From assembly GCA_944386565.1 (NCBI GenBank), contig CALXBO010000010.1:1-55641 (forward strand): a stretch of 55,641 nucleotides of DNA, read 5' to 3'. A program made the position numbers and the translations under genes. Below, one piece after another: positions 22,705-31,196 of this stretch. How positions within the stretch are numbered: position 1 is the stretch's first letter; every line of letters begins with the position of its first letter. This DNA is from an uncultured Ruthenibacterium sp. GTDB taxonomy: Bacteria > Bacillota > Clostridia > Oscillospirales > Ruminococcaceae. Under the pieces are notes generated by a model, which was given only the letters and a program-made list of their open reading frames with translations, was not told where the DNA came from and ran no database searches.

Positions 22705-23388
22705 ATGGAATTTTCGTATGCAGTTATCTTGGACGTGGCGCTGATCGTGCTGGTCGTCCTGACGATGTTCCGCTATAAAAAGCGCGGATTCATCGCCGGT
22801 ATCATCGACCTCGTCGGAAACCTTGTGTCTCTGTGCTTTGCCTGGGTGTTTTCCGGGAAAGTCTCGCCCGCGGTGTTCGACAATTTCTTCAAATCCGGCC
22901 TCATCACCAAAACGGCGAACACCATCCAGCGCCAGGGCGGCGTGAACCTCGAATCCATCCTGCAGGATCTCAGCGGTTTTCTGCCGCAGAGCTTCATCGA
23001 CGAGATCGTGTCGTCGGCGCAGGGTCTGTTTGATTCAAACGCCCCCGACGTGGCGCAGTCCATCGTCGAAAACGTGATCGCGCCGCTCATCGTGCCCGTC
23101 ATCACCGTTGCGGTGTTCTTTGTGACGTATGCGGTGTGCAAACTGCTGGTGACGTTTCTCGTTGCGATGCTCGAGAACGTCAACCGCATCCCGCTCGTCG
23201 GCGGCGTCAATCAGCTGCTCGGCCTTGTCACGGGTCTCATCGCGGGCGTGATCAACGCGATCCTCGTGTTGTGCCTGCTGTGGGCGGTCATCGCCATCAC
23301 CGGCAACAACCTGCCGGTCCTGAACGAGGCGGCGCTCTCCGGAAGCTACTTCTTCGGACTGTTTTTTGACTGGAACCCATTCCTCTAA
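22705..23388 (+). CDS. cvpA: CvpA family membrane protein
   Basis: 227 residues with four hydrophobic helices (VILDVALIVLVVLTMFRY, LVGNLVSLCFAWVFSG, APLIVPVITVAVFFVTYAVC, LVTGLIAGVINAILVLCLLW) and the YKKRGFIAGIIDLVGN motif typical of CvpA/colicin V production proteins. Its role in Firmicutes is poorly defined, possibly envelope homeostasis. The ATG at 22705 has an AAAGGA site. Confidence 0.8.
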   Translation: MEFSYAVILDVALIVLVVLTMFRYKKRGFIAGIIDLVGNLVSLCFAWVFSGKVSPAVFDNFFKSGLITKTANTIQRQGGVNLESILQDLSGFLPQSFIDEIVSSAQGLFDSNAPDVAQSIVENVIAPLIVPVITVAVFFVTYAVCKLLVTFLVAMLENVNRIPLVGGVNQLLGLVTGLIAGVINAILVLCLLWAVIAITGNNLPVLNEAALSGSYFFGLFFDWNPFL

Positions 23389-23404
23389 CTGAAAGGACGA
23401 TCGT

Positions 23405-25738
23405 ATGACTTGTGTCAGATGCAAAAAACGTCCGGCCATCGTGTTCGTGCAGCGCATGGACGCGGGTCAGACGAAAAGCGAAGGCTACTGCCTGTCCTGC
23501 GCGCGTGAGCTCGGGATCAAGCCGGTGGACGATATCATGAAGCAGTTCGGCATCACCGACGAACAGCTGGACGCCATGGAAGACCAGTTTGCCGGAATGA
23601 TGGAAAACGGCGACATGAACCTCGGCGAGATGATGCAGTCGCTGGCGGAATCGAACGCTGCGCCCGACGGTGCGGACGAAGAAGAGCCGGACGACAACGA
23701 CGGCAAGGAAGACTTCACGCCCGGCGGCGCGGGCACGTTCCCGTTCAGCATCTTCGGCATCCGCCGCGAGCGGGGCGAAAACGGCGGGGAAGGCGAAAAG
23801 AAAAATCCCCGCGAGCGCGAGAAGGGCAAAAAGCGCAAGATGCTCGACGGCTACTGCGAAAACCTCACCGCAAAGGCGAAGGCGGGCAAGGTGGACCGCA
23901 TCATCGGCCGCGACAAGGAGATCTACCGCACCATTCAGATCCTGTCCCGCCGCCAGAAGAACAACCCCTGTCTCATCGGTGAGGCGGGCGTCGGCAAGAC
24001 GGCCATTGCGGAGGGTATTGCTCTGCGCATTGCGAACGGCGACGTCCCGGCCGGGCTGAAAGATAAGGAGATCTATCTGCTCGACCTCACAGCGCTCGTC
24101 GCGGGCACGCAGTTCCGCGGCCAGTTCGAGAGCCGCGTGAAGGGGCTGATTGCCGAGGTCAAGGCCGCGGGCAACGTCATCCTCTTCATCGACGAGATCC
24201 ACAACATCACCGGCGCGGGAGACTCCGAGGGCGCGATGAACGCCGCGAACATCCTCAAGCCCGCCCTGTCGCGCGGCGAGATCCAGGTGATCGGCGCGAC
24301 GACGTTTGCGGAGTACCGCAAATTCATCGAAAAGGACCAGGCGCTCGAGCGCCGTTTCCAGCCCGTCAAGGTGGAGGAGCCGTCGCTCGACGACGCCGTT
24401 GCCGTGATCGCGGGCGTGAAGGAGTACTACGAAAACCATCACCACGTGAAAGTGCCCGACGCCATCGTGCGCGCCTGCGTCACGCTGTCCGAGCGCTATA
24501 TCACGGACCGCTTCCTCCCCGACAAGGCCATCGACCTGCTCGACGAGGCCTGCGCGTGCTGCAACCTGCGCCATCCGGAGATCACGGAGTACCTCGACCT
24601 TGAGAAGCGCCGCGCCGCGCTGGAAGAGGAGAAGAAGCAGGCTGAGGAGGGCAAGGAAGGCCCGGACTACGAGGCGCTCGCCCGCATCGGCTACGACATC
24701 CAGTGCGTCGAGAAGGAGCTGCCCGAGAAGAAGGCCGCCGTGGCGGGAATCAATGTCACGATGGACGATGTCTCCCGCGTCATCGAGCTCTGGACGGGAA
24801 TTCCCGCGGCCAAAGTGCGCGAGACGGAATATGAAAAACTCGCGGGCCTTGAGCACCGTCTGTCGGAGAAGATCATCGGCCAGGACGAGGCTGTGCATCT
24901 GGTGGCCAACGCCATCAAGCGCAGCCGCGCCGACATCTCCGCGCGCCGCCGCCCGGCGAGCTTCATCTTTGTCGGCCCCACGGGCGTCGGCAAGACGGAA
25001 CTCGTCAAGCAGCTGGCGCTCCAGCTCTTTGACACGGTCGATCCGCTCATCCGCCTCGATATGTCGGAGTTCATGGAGAAGCACGCCGTGTCCCGCCTGA
25101 TCGGATCGCCGCCGGGCTACGTCGGCTACGACGAGGCCGGCCAGCTCACGGAGAAGGTGCGCCGCAAGCCGTACAGCGTCGTGCTGTTCGACGAGATCGA
25201 AAAAGCGCACCCGGACGTGATGAACATTCTGCTGCAGATCCTCGATGAGGGCAAGATCACCGACGCGCAGGGCCGCACGGTGAACTTCGAGAACACCGTC
25301 ATCGCCATGACCTCCAACGCCGGTTCGTCCGACCGCGTGGGGGAGACGGGCTTCAACAAGACGGTTTCGGAGATGAGCCGGAACAAGGCCATGAAGGCGC
25401 TGTCCGACTTCCTGCGTCCGGAGTTCCTCAGCCGTGTGGACGAGATCGTCGTCTTCGAGCCGCTGAACGCGGAGAGCATGCGCCGGATCGCGGCGCTGAT
25501 GCTGTCGGAGTACAAGGACCCGCTCGCGGCCAAGGGCGTCGCGCTCGAGTGGACGGATGCCGCGCTCGACTGTCTGTGCGAAAAGGCGAAGAGCGGCAAG
25601 TTCGGCGCGCGCGACCTGCGGCGCGTCATCCGCAAAGAGGCCGAGGACAAGATGGCCGAGCGCATCATTCAGGGCGATGTGCCGCCGAAATTCCTCCTCG
25701 ACGCCGCGGACGGAGAGATCGTCCTGCGCGAGGGCTGA
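23405..25738 (+). CDS. Clp/Hsp100 ATPase with an N-terminal McsA-like zinc finger
   Basis: 777 residues. The start [10 protein letters not shown] and [12 protein letters not shown] give two CxxC pairs, a zinc finger like that of McsA, in place of the usual Clp_N repeats. An acidic linker and a [11 protein letters not shown] segment follow. AAA1 has Walker [10 protein letters not shown] (about residue 192) and Walker B FIDEIHN; a short coiled middle domain lies near 400-440; AAA2 has Walker [10 protein letters not shown] (about 524), [12 protein letters not shown] and the C-terminal D2 small domain. It should unfold proteins, probably for ClpP, though no ClpP-binding loop was identified by eye. 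McsA and ClpC are separate proteins in Bacillus, so this is effectively a fusion. Confidence 0.88.
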   Translation: MTCVRCKKRPAIVFVQRMDAGQTKSEGYCLSCARELGIKPVDDIMKQFGITDEQLDAMEDQFAGMMENGDMNLGEMMQSLAESNAAPDGADEEEPDDNDGKEDFTPGGAGTFPFSIFGIRRERGENGGEGEKKNPREREKGKKRKMLDGYCENLTAKAKAGKVDRIIGRDKEIYRTIQILSRRQKNNPCLIGEAGVGKTAIAEGIALRIANGDVPAGLKDKEIYLLDLTALVAGTQFRGQFESRVKGLIAEVKAAGNVILFIDEIHNITGAGDSEGAMNAANILKPALSRGEIQVIGATTFAEYRKFIEKDQALERRFQPVKVEEPSLDDAVAVIAGVKEYYENHHHVKVPDAIVRACVTLSERYITDRFLPDKAIDLLDEACACCNLRHPEITEYLDLEKRRAALEEEKKQAEEGKEGPDYEALARIGYDIQCVEKELPEKKAAVAGINVTMDDVSRVIELWTGIPAAKVRETEYEKLAGLEHRLSEKIIGQDEAVHLVANAIKRSRADISARRRPASFIFVGPTGVGKTELVKQLALQLFDTVDPLIRLDMSEFMEKHAVSRLIGSPPGYVGYDEAGQLTEKVRRKPYSVVLFDEIEKAHPDVMNILLQILDEGKITDAQGRTVNFENTVIAMTSNAGSSDRVGETGFNKTVSEMSRNKAMKALSDFLRPEFLSRVDEIVVFEPLNAESMRRIAALMLSEYKDPLAAKGVALEWTDAALDCLCEKAKSGKFGARDLRRVIRKEAEDKMAERIIQGDVPPKFLLDAADGEIVLREG

Positions 25739-25748
25739 TGCAACAACA

Positions 25749-25782
25749 AAGGCGCTTCCCGGAAAACGGGAAGCGCCTTTTT
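25749..25782 (+). terminator. Intrinsic terminator of the ruv-to-clp run
   Basis: AGGCGCTTCCCG and CGGGAAGCGCCT form a stem around GAAAA, followed by five T. It may also serve the minus-strand gene on its other side. Confidence 0.85.
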
Positions 25783-25792
25783 GCTGCGAAGA

Positions 25793-26182
25793 TCACGGCA
25801 GCTTTTTTCCACACTGATTGCAGAATTCAAAATCGCCGTCGGCTTTTGCGCCGCAGTACGGGCAGAAGCGCGAGCGCGCCGCGGTGCGGGGTTCCTCCGA
25901 CTGTTCGGAAGAGCTGCGGGAGCGGGGGTCGAACGGGTCGGGTTCGTCCTCGGAATCAACGATGTCGAATTCGGAATACCGGTTTTCGCCCGATGCGTTC
26001 CGGAAATGGTAAACGGCCTGTGCCGCGCCCATCAGAACGAACAGGATGCCGAACAGGACGAAGAAGAACGGCGCGCCCATCTGTGCGGCCGCCAGTGTCC
26101 ACACGATGCCGAACAGGACCCCGACTGCGGAACCGATACCGCCCATGGCGGACGGGCCGCGCCCCGGTTTGATGCTTTTCAC
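25793..26182 (-). CDS. Small membrane protein with C-terminal zinc ribbon
   Basis: 129 residues from the GTG at 26182 (AAGGAGGG upstream). Two hydrophobic segments (MGGIGSAVGVLFGIVWTLAA and FFFVLFGILFVLMGAAQAVY) are followed by an acidic Ser/Asp-rich linker and a zinc ribbon FCPYCGAKADGDFEFCNQCG, with two CxxC pairs. Such zinc-ribbon membrane proteins are common in Clostridia without known function. It is a single gene convergent with the Clp gene. Confidence 0.75.
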   Translation of the reverse strand: MKSIKPGRGPSAMGGIGSAVGVLFGIVWTLAAAQMGAPFFFVLFGILFVLMGAAQAVYHFRNASGENRYSEFDIVDSEDEPDPFDPRSRSSSEQSEEPRTAARSRFCPYCGAKADGDFEFCNQCGKKLP

Positions 26183-26235
26183 GTCGAATCCCTCCTTTTG
26201 GCCTTACTGTATCATATTTTCTTCCTGAAATCCAG

Positions 26236-26268
26236 CATAAAAAAGTGGCGAAGCAGATGCTTCGCCGC
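26236..26268 (-). terminator. tRNA-Gly terminator
   Basis: On the minus strand GCGGCGAAGC and GCTTCGCCAC pair, followed by six T. It lies just downstream of tRNA-Gly. Confidence 0.8.
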
Positions 26269-26278
26269 TTTTGCAATA

Positions 26279-26352
26279 TGGAGCGGATGATGGGAATCGA
26301 ACCCACACGACCAGCTTGGAAGGCTGGAGTTCTACCACTAAACTACATCCGC
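26279..26352 (-). tRNA. tRNA-Gly(TCC)
   Basis: A 74-nt cloverleaf with encoded CCA. The acceptor stem is GCGGATG/CATCCGC and the anticodon stem CCAGC/GCTGG with loop CTTCCAA (anticodon TCC). Confidence 0.95.
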
Positions 26353-26369
26353 ACAGGACTGCGTGAAAT

Positions 26370-26399
26370 ATTATAGCACGGATGGAAATCAAAAAGCAA
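26370..26399 (-). promoter_or_regulatory. tRNA-Gly promoter
   Basis: On the minus strand TTGCTT (complement 26394-26399), 18-bp spacer, TATAAT (complement 26370-26375), 17 bases before the tRNA. The rest of 26353-26540 holds no supported gene. Confidence 0.65.
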
Positions 26400-26540
26400 C
26401 CGTTTTTTCAAATTTCAAAAAAATATTTGAAATCGCCGCACAGACTGAAAGAAAACGGCGTTCTGCGGCGTTTTAGTATTAGAACACCAGGACGGGACAT
26501 ACTGTCTGAGATGCGGTTTCCGCGGAAAGGAAGGCTTACC

Positions 26541-26648
26541 ATGTATCAGAAAGCAGAAAATTTCTGGCAATCCATTCGTCAGGCCATCGGCATCCTGTAT
26601 GCGGACGTTCCGGAAGAGGGTCCGGATGCGATGGAAGAGGATGACTGA
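26541..26648 (+). CDS. Short ORF, 35 residues
   Basis: The ATG at 26541 follows GGAAAGGAAGG. The peptide begins MYQKAENFWQSIRQAIGILY and ends in acidic residues (PEEGPDAMEEDD); it could form one amphipathic helix. A strong terminator lies 13 bases downstream, which supports a real transcription unit. It is only a candidate: the short length makes chance possible. Confidence 0.5.
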   Translation: MYQKAENFWQSIRQAIGILYADVPEEGPDAMEEDD

Positions 26649-26660
26649 ATCACGCTTTTT

Positions 26661-26692
26661 GCGGCCCGGCGCTCTGCGCCGGGCCGTTTTTT
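26661..26692 (+). terminator. Strong intrinsic terminator before mraZ
   Basis: CGGCCCGGCGC and GCGCCGGGCCG form an 11-bp GC stem around TCT, followed by six T. Confidence 0.9.
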
Positions 26693-26760
26693 GTGGAAAA
26701 AGCGGATCGTGAGAGTTTTCAACACTTTGAGTCGAAAATGTGATTTTTGGGATTTTCGCC

Positions 26761-26825
26761 TTGCAATTTACCCTCCGGATGATATAATAGAAGCATCCCA
26801 GTGGGTAAGAGTGGGGAGAAATGGG
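26761..26825 (+). promoter_or_regulatory. mraZ promoter and three-copy MraZ operator
   Basis: TTGCAA (26761-26766), 16-bp spacer, TATAAT (26783-26788). TGGG occurs at 26802, 26812 and 26822, exactly 10 bp apart, the known MraZ-binding arrangement of three direct repeats. This indicates autoregulation of the division cluster. Confidence 0.85.
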
Positions 26826-26847
26826 TGAACTGAACGGAGGTGGGCCT

Positions 26848-27267
26848 GTGCTGATCGGTCGGTATGACTATGCCATCGACGAGAAGGGCCGCCTGAATTT
26901 TCCCGCCAAGTTCCGCGAGGATATGGGAAAATCGTTCGTCGTCACCTGCTGGCTGGACGGCTGTCTGGCGGCGTTTCCCGCCGAGGAGTGGGAGCGGGTC
27001 ACCGGTCTGCTCCGGGAAAAGAGCATGGTAAAGGCGCGCGAAGTGCAGCGGTATCTGTATGCGTCGGCCACGGAGGCCTCGCCCGACAAGCAGGGGCGCA
27101 TCCTCATCCCGCAGCATCTGCGCAAGGCCGCCTGTCTGGAGAAGGACGTCACCATCATCGGCCTGTGCAGCCGGGTGGAGATCTGGAACACGCAGGCGTG
27201 GGAGGCACACGAGCAGCAGCTCCGCGAAGGCCCGATCGCCGACGCGATGGAAGAGCTTGATTTTTAA
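26848..27267 (+). CDS. mraZ: Transcriptional regulator MraZ
   Basis: DNA-binding regulator of the division/cell-wall cluster. 139 residues from the GTG at 26848, giving the canonical start VLIGRYDYAIDEKGRLNFPA; GGAGGTG lies just upstream. The in-frame ATG at 26821 would put the third operator repeat inside the gene. Two SpoVT/AbrB-like motifs are visible: DEKGRLNFPAKFRE and DKQGRILIPQHLRKAA. First gene of the cluster, 12 bases before rsmH. Confidence 0.95.
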   Translation: MLIGRYDYAIDEKGRLNFPAKFREDMGKSFVVTCWLDGCLAAFPAEEWERVTGLLREKSMVKAREVQRYLYASATEASPDKQGRILIPQHLRKAACLEKDVTIIGLCSRVEIWNTQAWEAHEQQLREGPIADAMEELDF

Positions 27268-27279
27268 GGAGAGTTCACC

Positions 27280-28203
27280 GTGAGTTTTGAACATATCCCC
27301 GTCCTCCTTGCGGAATGCATCGAGAACCTCGCCATCCAGAAGGAAGGCCTATATCTCGACGGCACCGCAGGCGGGGCGGGGCATTCAAGCGAGATTGCCA
27401 AACGCCTCGACGGCGGTTGGCTTTACAGTCTGGATCAGGACCCGGACGCGGTGGCGGCGGCGCGCGAGCGCCTTGCCGGACTCCCGGCGACGGTCATTCA
27501 GACCAATTTCCGCTATGCCGACAAAGCGCTTGCGGCCGAGGGCGTGACGTGCATCGACGGCGCGCTGCTCGATCTCGGCGTCTCGTCGCATCAGCTGGAC
27601 GCGCGCGAGCGCGGGTTCTCCTATCTCGGGGATGCGCCGCTCGATATGCGCATGAGCCAGTCCGGCCCGACGGCCGCCGATCTGGTGGCGGGCATGACGC
27701 GGGAGGAACTCGCGCGCGTGCTGCGCGAGTACGGCGAGGAGCCGTATGCATGGCAGATCGCGGGGAAGATCTGCCACGCGAGGGAATCGGCTCCGGTGGA
27801 GACGACGGCTCAGCTGGCGGCACTGGTGGCTTCGGCGGTTCCGCCTGCGGTGCGCCGCAAGGACAAGAATCCCGCACGCCGCACATTTCAGGCGCTGCGC
27901 ATCGCCGTCAACGGAGAACTCGACGCTCTGTCGGAGGGGCTCGACGTGATTTTCAATCTTCTGCGTCCGGGCGGAAGATTCTGCATCATCACGTTCCATT
28001 CTCTGGAGGACCGGCTCGTGAAGCAGCGTTTCCGCCAGTGGGCGACGGCTTGCACCTGCCCGCCGGAACTCCCGGTGTGCGTGTGCGGCGGAAAGGCCAA
28101 GGCCAGGCTCATCACGCGCAAGCCCATTGAGGCGAGCGCACAGGAGGCGGAAGAAAACCGCCGTTCGCGCAGTGCCAAACTGCGCGTGATCGAAAAATTG
28201 TGA
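27280..28203 (+). CDS. rsmH: 16S rRNA m4C1402 methyltransferase RsmH
   Basis: N4-methylates C1402 of 16S rRNA. 307 residues from a GTG start. Motifs: the SAM site DGTAGGAGHS, GALLDLGVSSHQLD, GFSYLGDAPLDMRM and the C-terminal FHSLEDRLVKQRFR. The position after mraZ is conserved across bacteria. Confidence 0.97.
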   Translation: MSFEHIPVLLAECIENLAIQKEGLYLDGTAGGAGHSSEIAKRLDGGWLYSLDQDPDAVAAARERLAGLPATVIQTNFRYADKALAAEGVTCIDGALLDLGVSSHQLDARERGFSYLGDAPLDMRMSQSGPTAADLVAGMTREELARVLREYGEEPYAWQIAGKICHARESAPVETTAQLAALVASAVPPAVRRKDKNPARRTFQALRIAVNGELDALSEGLDVIFNLLRPGGRFCIITFHSLEDRLVKQRFRQWATACTCPPELPVCVCGGKAKARLITRKPIEASAQEAEENRRSRSAKLRVIEKL

Positions 28204-28254
28204 AGCGTTCCGGCGTGAACGGCCGAAACGCGAAGGGAAGGGAGGGAGCAGCCC

Positions 28255-28734
28255 ATGCAGCAGCAACAAGCGTACGACTTTGAGACATTCATGCCGCGTG
28301 AAGAGCGCGAGAGAACACAGCGTCTGCGTGTGGCCGAACCTCGTGAGAAGAAGCCTCTTCTGAAGCGCAGAGATCTGTCCTGGGTGAAGTATATTGTCGT
28401 CGGTGCGGTTGTGCTCGCGCTGATCGCCAGCGCGCTGGAGGCACGCATCACTTCGATGGAACTGACCGATCAGATCAACACCGCGAAGGATCAGCTGTCC
28501 GCGCTTCAGAGCGAATACGCATACCTCACCAATGAGGCGGAAATGAAGCTGAACAGCTCCGACATCGAGAACGCCGCGCAGGGCCTCGGTCTGTACGAGC
28601 CCGAGCAGTCGCAGATCACCTATGTGGAACGGGACGAGGACGACACGATCGTCCTGCCCAAGAACAATCTGGAGCGGACGCTGGAACAGGTAACGACGGG
28701 CGCGCTGAGCATCATGGAATACCTCAAGCCGTAA
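28255..28734 (+). CDS. ftsL: FtsL-like cell division protein
   Basis: 159 residues: a charged cytoplasmic start of about 45 residues, one membrane helix (YIVVGAVVLALIASALEARI), then a coiled coil (LTDQINTAKDQLSALQSEYA) and a short tail. Small size, single membrane span and position between rsmH and the transpeptidase identify an FtsL-type divisome protein that would pair with the FtsQ-like gene at 38822. Primary sequence is poorly conserved in this family, so the call rests on topology and context. Confidence 0.8.
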   Translation: MQQQQAYDFETFMPREERERTQRLRVAEPREKKPLLKRRDLSWVKYIVVGAVVLALIASALEARITSMELTDQINTAKDQLSALQSEYAYLTNEAEMKLNSSDIENAAQGLGLYEPEQSQITYVERDEDDTIVLPKNNLERTLEQVTTGALSIMEYLKP

Positions 28735-28747
28735 CTCCATAAGAATT

Positions 28748-28787
28748 ATCACCGCCCTTTCCGCATTCCGGCGGAAGCCGCGGTGAT
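28748..28787 (+). terminator. Hairpin between ftsL and the transpeptidase gene
   Basis: ATCACCGC (28748-28755) and GCGGTGAT (28780-28787) enclose a further CCG/CGG hairpin and are followed by ATTCTTTTAT. It may act as a partial terminator or attenuator inside the operon. Confidence 0.4.
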
Positions 28788-28853
28788 ATTCTTTTATCCG
28801 GGCATGGCGCGCCGTGCCCCGAAAAACTGATTTTCGCGAAAAGGAGAACACCA

Positions 28854-31184
28854 TTGAAAGACAGACGGGAAAAGAGCGGAAATGCGGACGGCGTGAGCCG
28901 TCATGCCGTGTCACAGAGCATCCGCATGCGCGCGGCGTTCCTGGCCGGAGCGCTGATCCTGGTGGGATTCGGCGTTGTGATCGGACGCATCGCCTATCTG
29001 CAGTTCGTCAAGGGCGAGGAATACCGCGCCAACGCCGCGGCACAGCAGCTGGCCGACACGGAGATCACACCCAAGCGCGGCACGATCTACGACGCAAATA
29101 TGAATGAGATCGCGCGCAGCGTCACCGTGTGGAACGTCGTTGTCTCGCCCAAGGCAATGGAAGAGGCGGGAACCAACATCAATCAGGTGGCGATCCAGCT
29201 CGCGGAGATCCTCGACATCACCAGCGAAGAGATCATGGAGAAGCTGATGAAGACGGACAGCTCCTACCAGATCGTCAAGAAAAAGGTGGAGATGCCGGTT
29301 GCGAACGAGATCCGCCAGTGGATGAGCGACTACAACGCCACGGAGGCGGCGGAGACCTCGCCCATCGTCGGCATCACGCTCGAAGAGGATTCCAAGCGGT
29401 ATTATCCGTACGGGAGCTTCGCATCGCACCTCATCGGATTTACCAGCAGCGACGGCTACGGCCTGACCGGCCTTGAACTCTATTACAATGATACGCTCGA
29501 AGGGACGGCCGGCCGTGTCATCACGGCGCAGACCGCGCAGGGCGACCTTCTGGAAGAGGAATATTCCGTCGAATATCCCGCGCAGGACGGAAACAGCCTT
29601 GTGCTGACGATCGACCAGAACATCCAGAGCCTGACAGAGAAATATCTGCGCGCCGCCGTCAAGGAACACAATGTGGCAAACCGCGGCGTTGCGATCGTGA
29701 TGAACGTCAACACCGGCGCGATCCTCGCGATGGCGACGATGCCGGACTATGATCTGATGGACCCGTATACACTCAACGATGAGGCGCTCGCCAACGAGAT
29801 CAATGCCATCGTCGACGAGACGGAGCGCTCCGAAGCGCGCGTGAAAGCGCAGAATGAGATGTGGCGCAACAAAGCCGTCAGCGAGGTGTACGAGCCGGGT
29901 TCCGTTTTCAAGGTCGTGACGGCGTCCGCCGCGCTCGATTCGGGTTCGGCCACGCTGGACACCACGCACACCTGCGTCGGTTCGGAAAAGGTGCTCGACA
30001 CGACGTTCCGCTGCGCCGAGACTGCGGGCCACGGAACGCTGAACTTTGCCGCTGCCATCAACTACTCCTGCAACCCGTATTACATCAACCTCGGCCTCAC
30101 GATGGGGGCGCACACGTTCTGCAGCTATCTGCAGTCGTTCGGCTTCTATGAAAAAACCGGCATTGACGCCGCGTCTGAAGTAAAGAGCGTCGTTGTGTCG
30201 GAGGAGAATATGGGCAGCGTCGCGCTGGCGTCCTCGGCGTTCGGCCAGACCAGCACCGTGACGCCCATCGAAATGATCACGGCGTTTTCCGCCGCCGTCA
30301 ACGGCGGAAAGCTGGTGCAGCCCTACGTCGTCCAGACGGTGCTCGACTCGGAGGGCAACGTCGTGAGCGAGCATGAGACGGTCGTCAAGCGTCAGGTCAT
30401 TTCCGAGGAAGTGAGCGAGACGATCCGCTATCTGCTGGAGGGTACGGTCGACAAGGAGCTCGGAGCGTCGCTGGGCTACACGTCCCACAACACCGCGGCC
30501 AAGGTCGACGGCTATCGTGTGGGCGGCAAGTCCGGTACGAGCCAGAAGCAGAGCGTCAAGGAAGGCAACGAGGACGACTCGCTGCGCATCGCGTCGTTCT
30601 GCGGGTTTGCTCCTGCGGACGATCCCGAGATCGCCGTTCTCGTCGTTCTCGACGAGCCGCACAGCTGGTCCGAGTACGGCGGTTCGCTGGCGGGTCCTGT
30701 CGTCAGCTCGATCCTGGGCGAGGCGCTGCCGTACCTCGGCTTTGAGCCGCAGTATACGGAAGAGGAGCTTGCCAACCGCGATGTGACCGTCCCGACGCTG
30801 GCCACGGAGGGCGAGAACGAGTTCTCGAAAGCGCAGCGCAAGCTCAACGATCTGGGCCTGTCGTTCTATGTGGTGGGCGAAGAGGGCGCCAATGTTGTGG
30901 CGCAGTTCCCGGAAGCGGGCACAAAGGTATCCCGCGATTCCACCATCATTCTCTACACGGGGAGCACGGAGCAGACGATGACAGCCGTGCCGAATCTGGT
31001 GGGGCTGACGCTGTCGCAGGTGCAGAACACGCTGGAATCGAAGCACCTCAATCTCCGGATCGAGGGCACGGATTCCACGGGCAGCAGCGTTGTGGCTGCC
31101 ACGCAGGACATCGCCGAGGGCACGGAAGTGGCGCTCGGAACCGTCATCACCGTCACGTTCCACGACACATCCGTCACGGACTAA
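28854..31184 (+). CDS. ftsI: Class B penicillin-binding protein with PASTA domains (FtsI/SpoVD type)
   Basis: Septal peptidoglycan transpeptidase. 776 residues from the TTG at 28854 (AAAAGGAG upstream). One N-terminal membrane helix (AAFLAGALILVGFGVVIGRI), a dimerisation domain, then the transpeptidase with SVFK (in EPGSVFKVVTA), SCN (in NYSCNPYY) and KSGT motifs. Two PASTA domains close the protein (VTVPTLATEGENEFSKAQRK and AVPNLVGLTLSQVQNTLES regions). Only one such gene is in this cluster, so it cannot be assigned by sequence alone to vegetative division or to the spore-specific SpoVD role. Confidence 0.93.
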   Translation: MKDRREKSGNADGVSRHAVSQSIRMRAAFLAGALILVGFGVVIGRIAYLQFVKGEEYRANAAAQQLADTEITPKRGTIYDANMNEIARSVTVWNVVVSPKAMEEAGTNINQVAIQLAEILDITSEEIMEKLMKTDSSYQIVKKKVEMPVANEIRQWMSDYNATEAAETSPIVGITLEEDSKRYYPYGSFASHLIGFTSSDGYGLTGLELYYNDTLEGTAGRVITAQTAQGDLLEEEYSVEYPAQDGNSLVLTIDQNIQSLTEKYLRAAVKEHNVANRGVAIVMNVNTGAILAMATMPDYDLMDPYTLNDEALANEINAIVDETERSEARVKAQNEMWRNKAVSEVYEPGSVFKVVTASAALDSGSATLDTTHTCVGSEKVLDTTFRCAETAGHGTLNFAAAINYSCNPYYINLGLTMGAHTFCSYLQSFGFYEKTGIDAASEVKSVVVSEENMGSVALASSAFGQTSTVTPIEMITAFSAAVNGGKLVQPYVVQTVLDSEGNVVSEHETVVKRQVISEEVSETIRYLLEGTVDKELGASLGYTSHNTAAKVDGYRVGGKSGTSQKQSVKEGNEDDSLRIASFCGFAPADDPEIAVLVVLDEPHSWSEYGGSLAGPVVSSILGEALPYLGFEPQYTEEELANRDVTVPTLATEGENEFSKAQRKLNDLGLSFYVVGEEGANVVAQFPEAGTKVSRDSTIILYTGSTEQTMTAVPNLVGLTLSQVQNTLESKHLNLRIEGTDSTGSSVVAATQDIAEGTEVALGTVITVTFHDTSVTD

Positions 31185-31196
31185 AGGGGGACCGTT

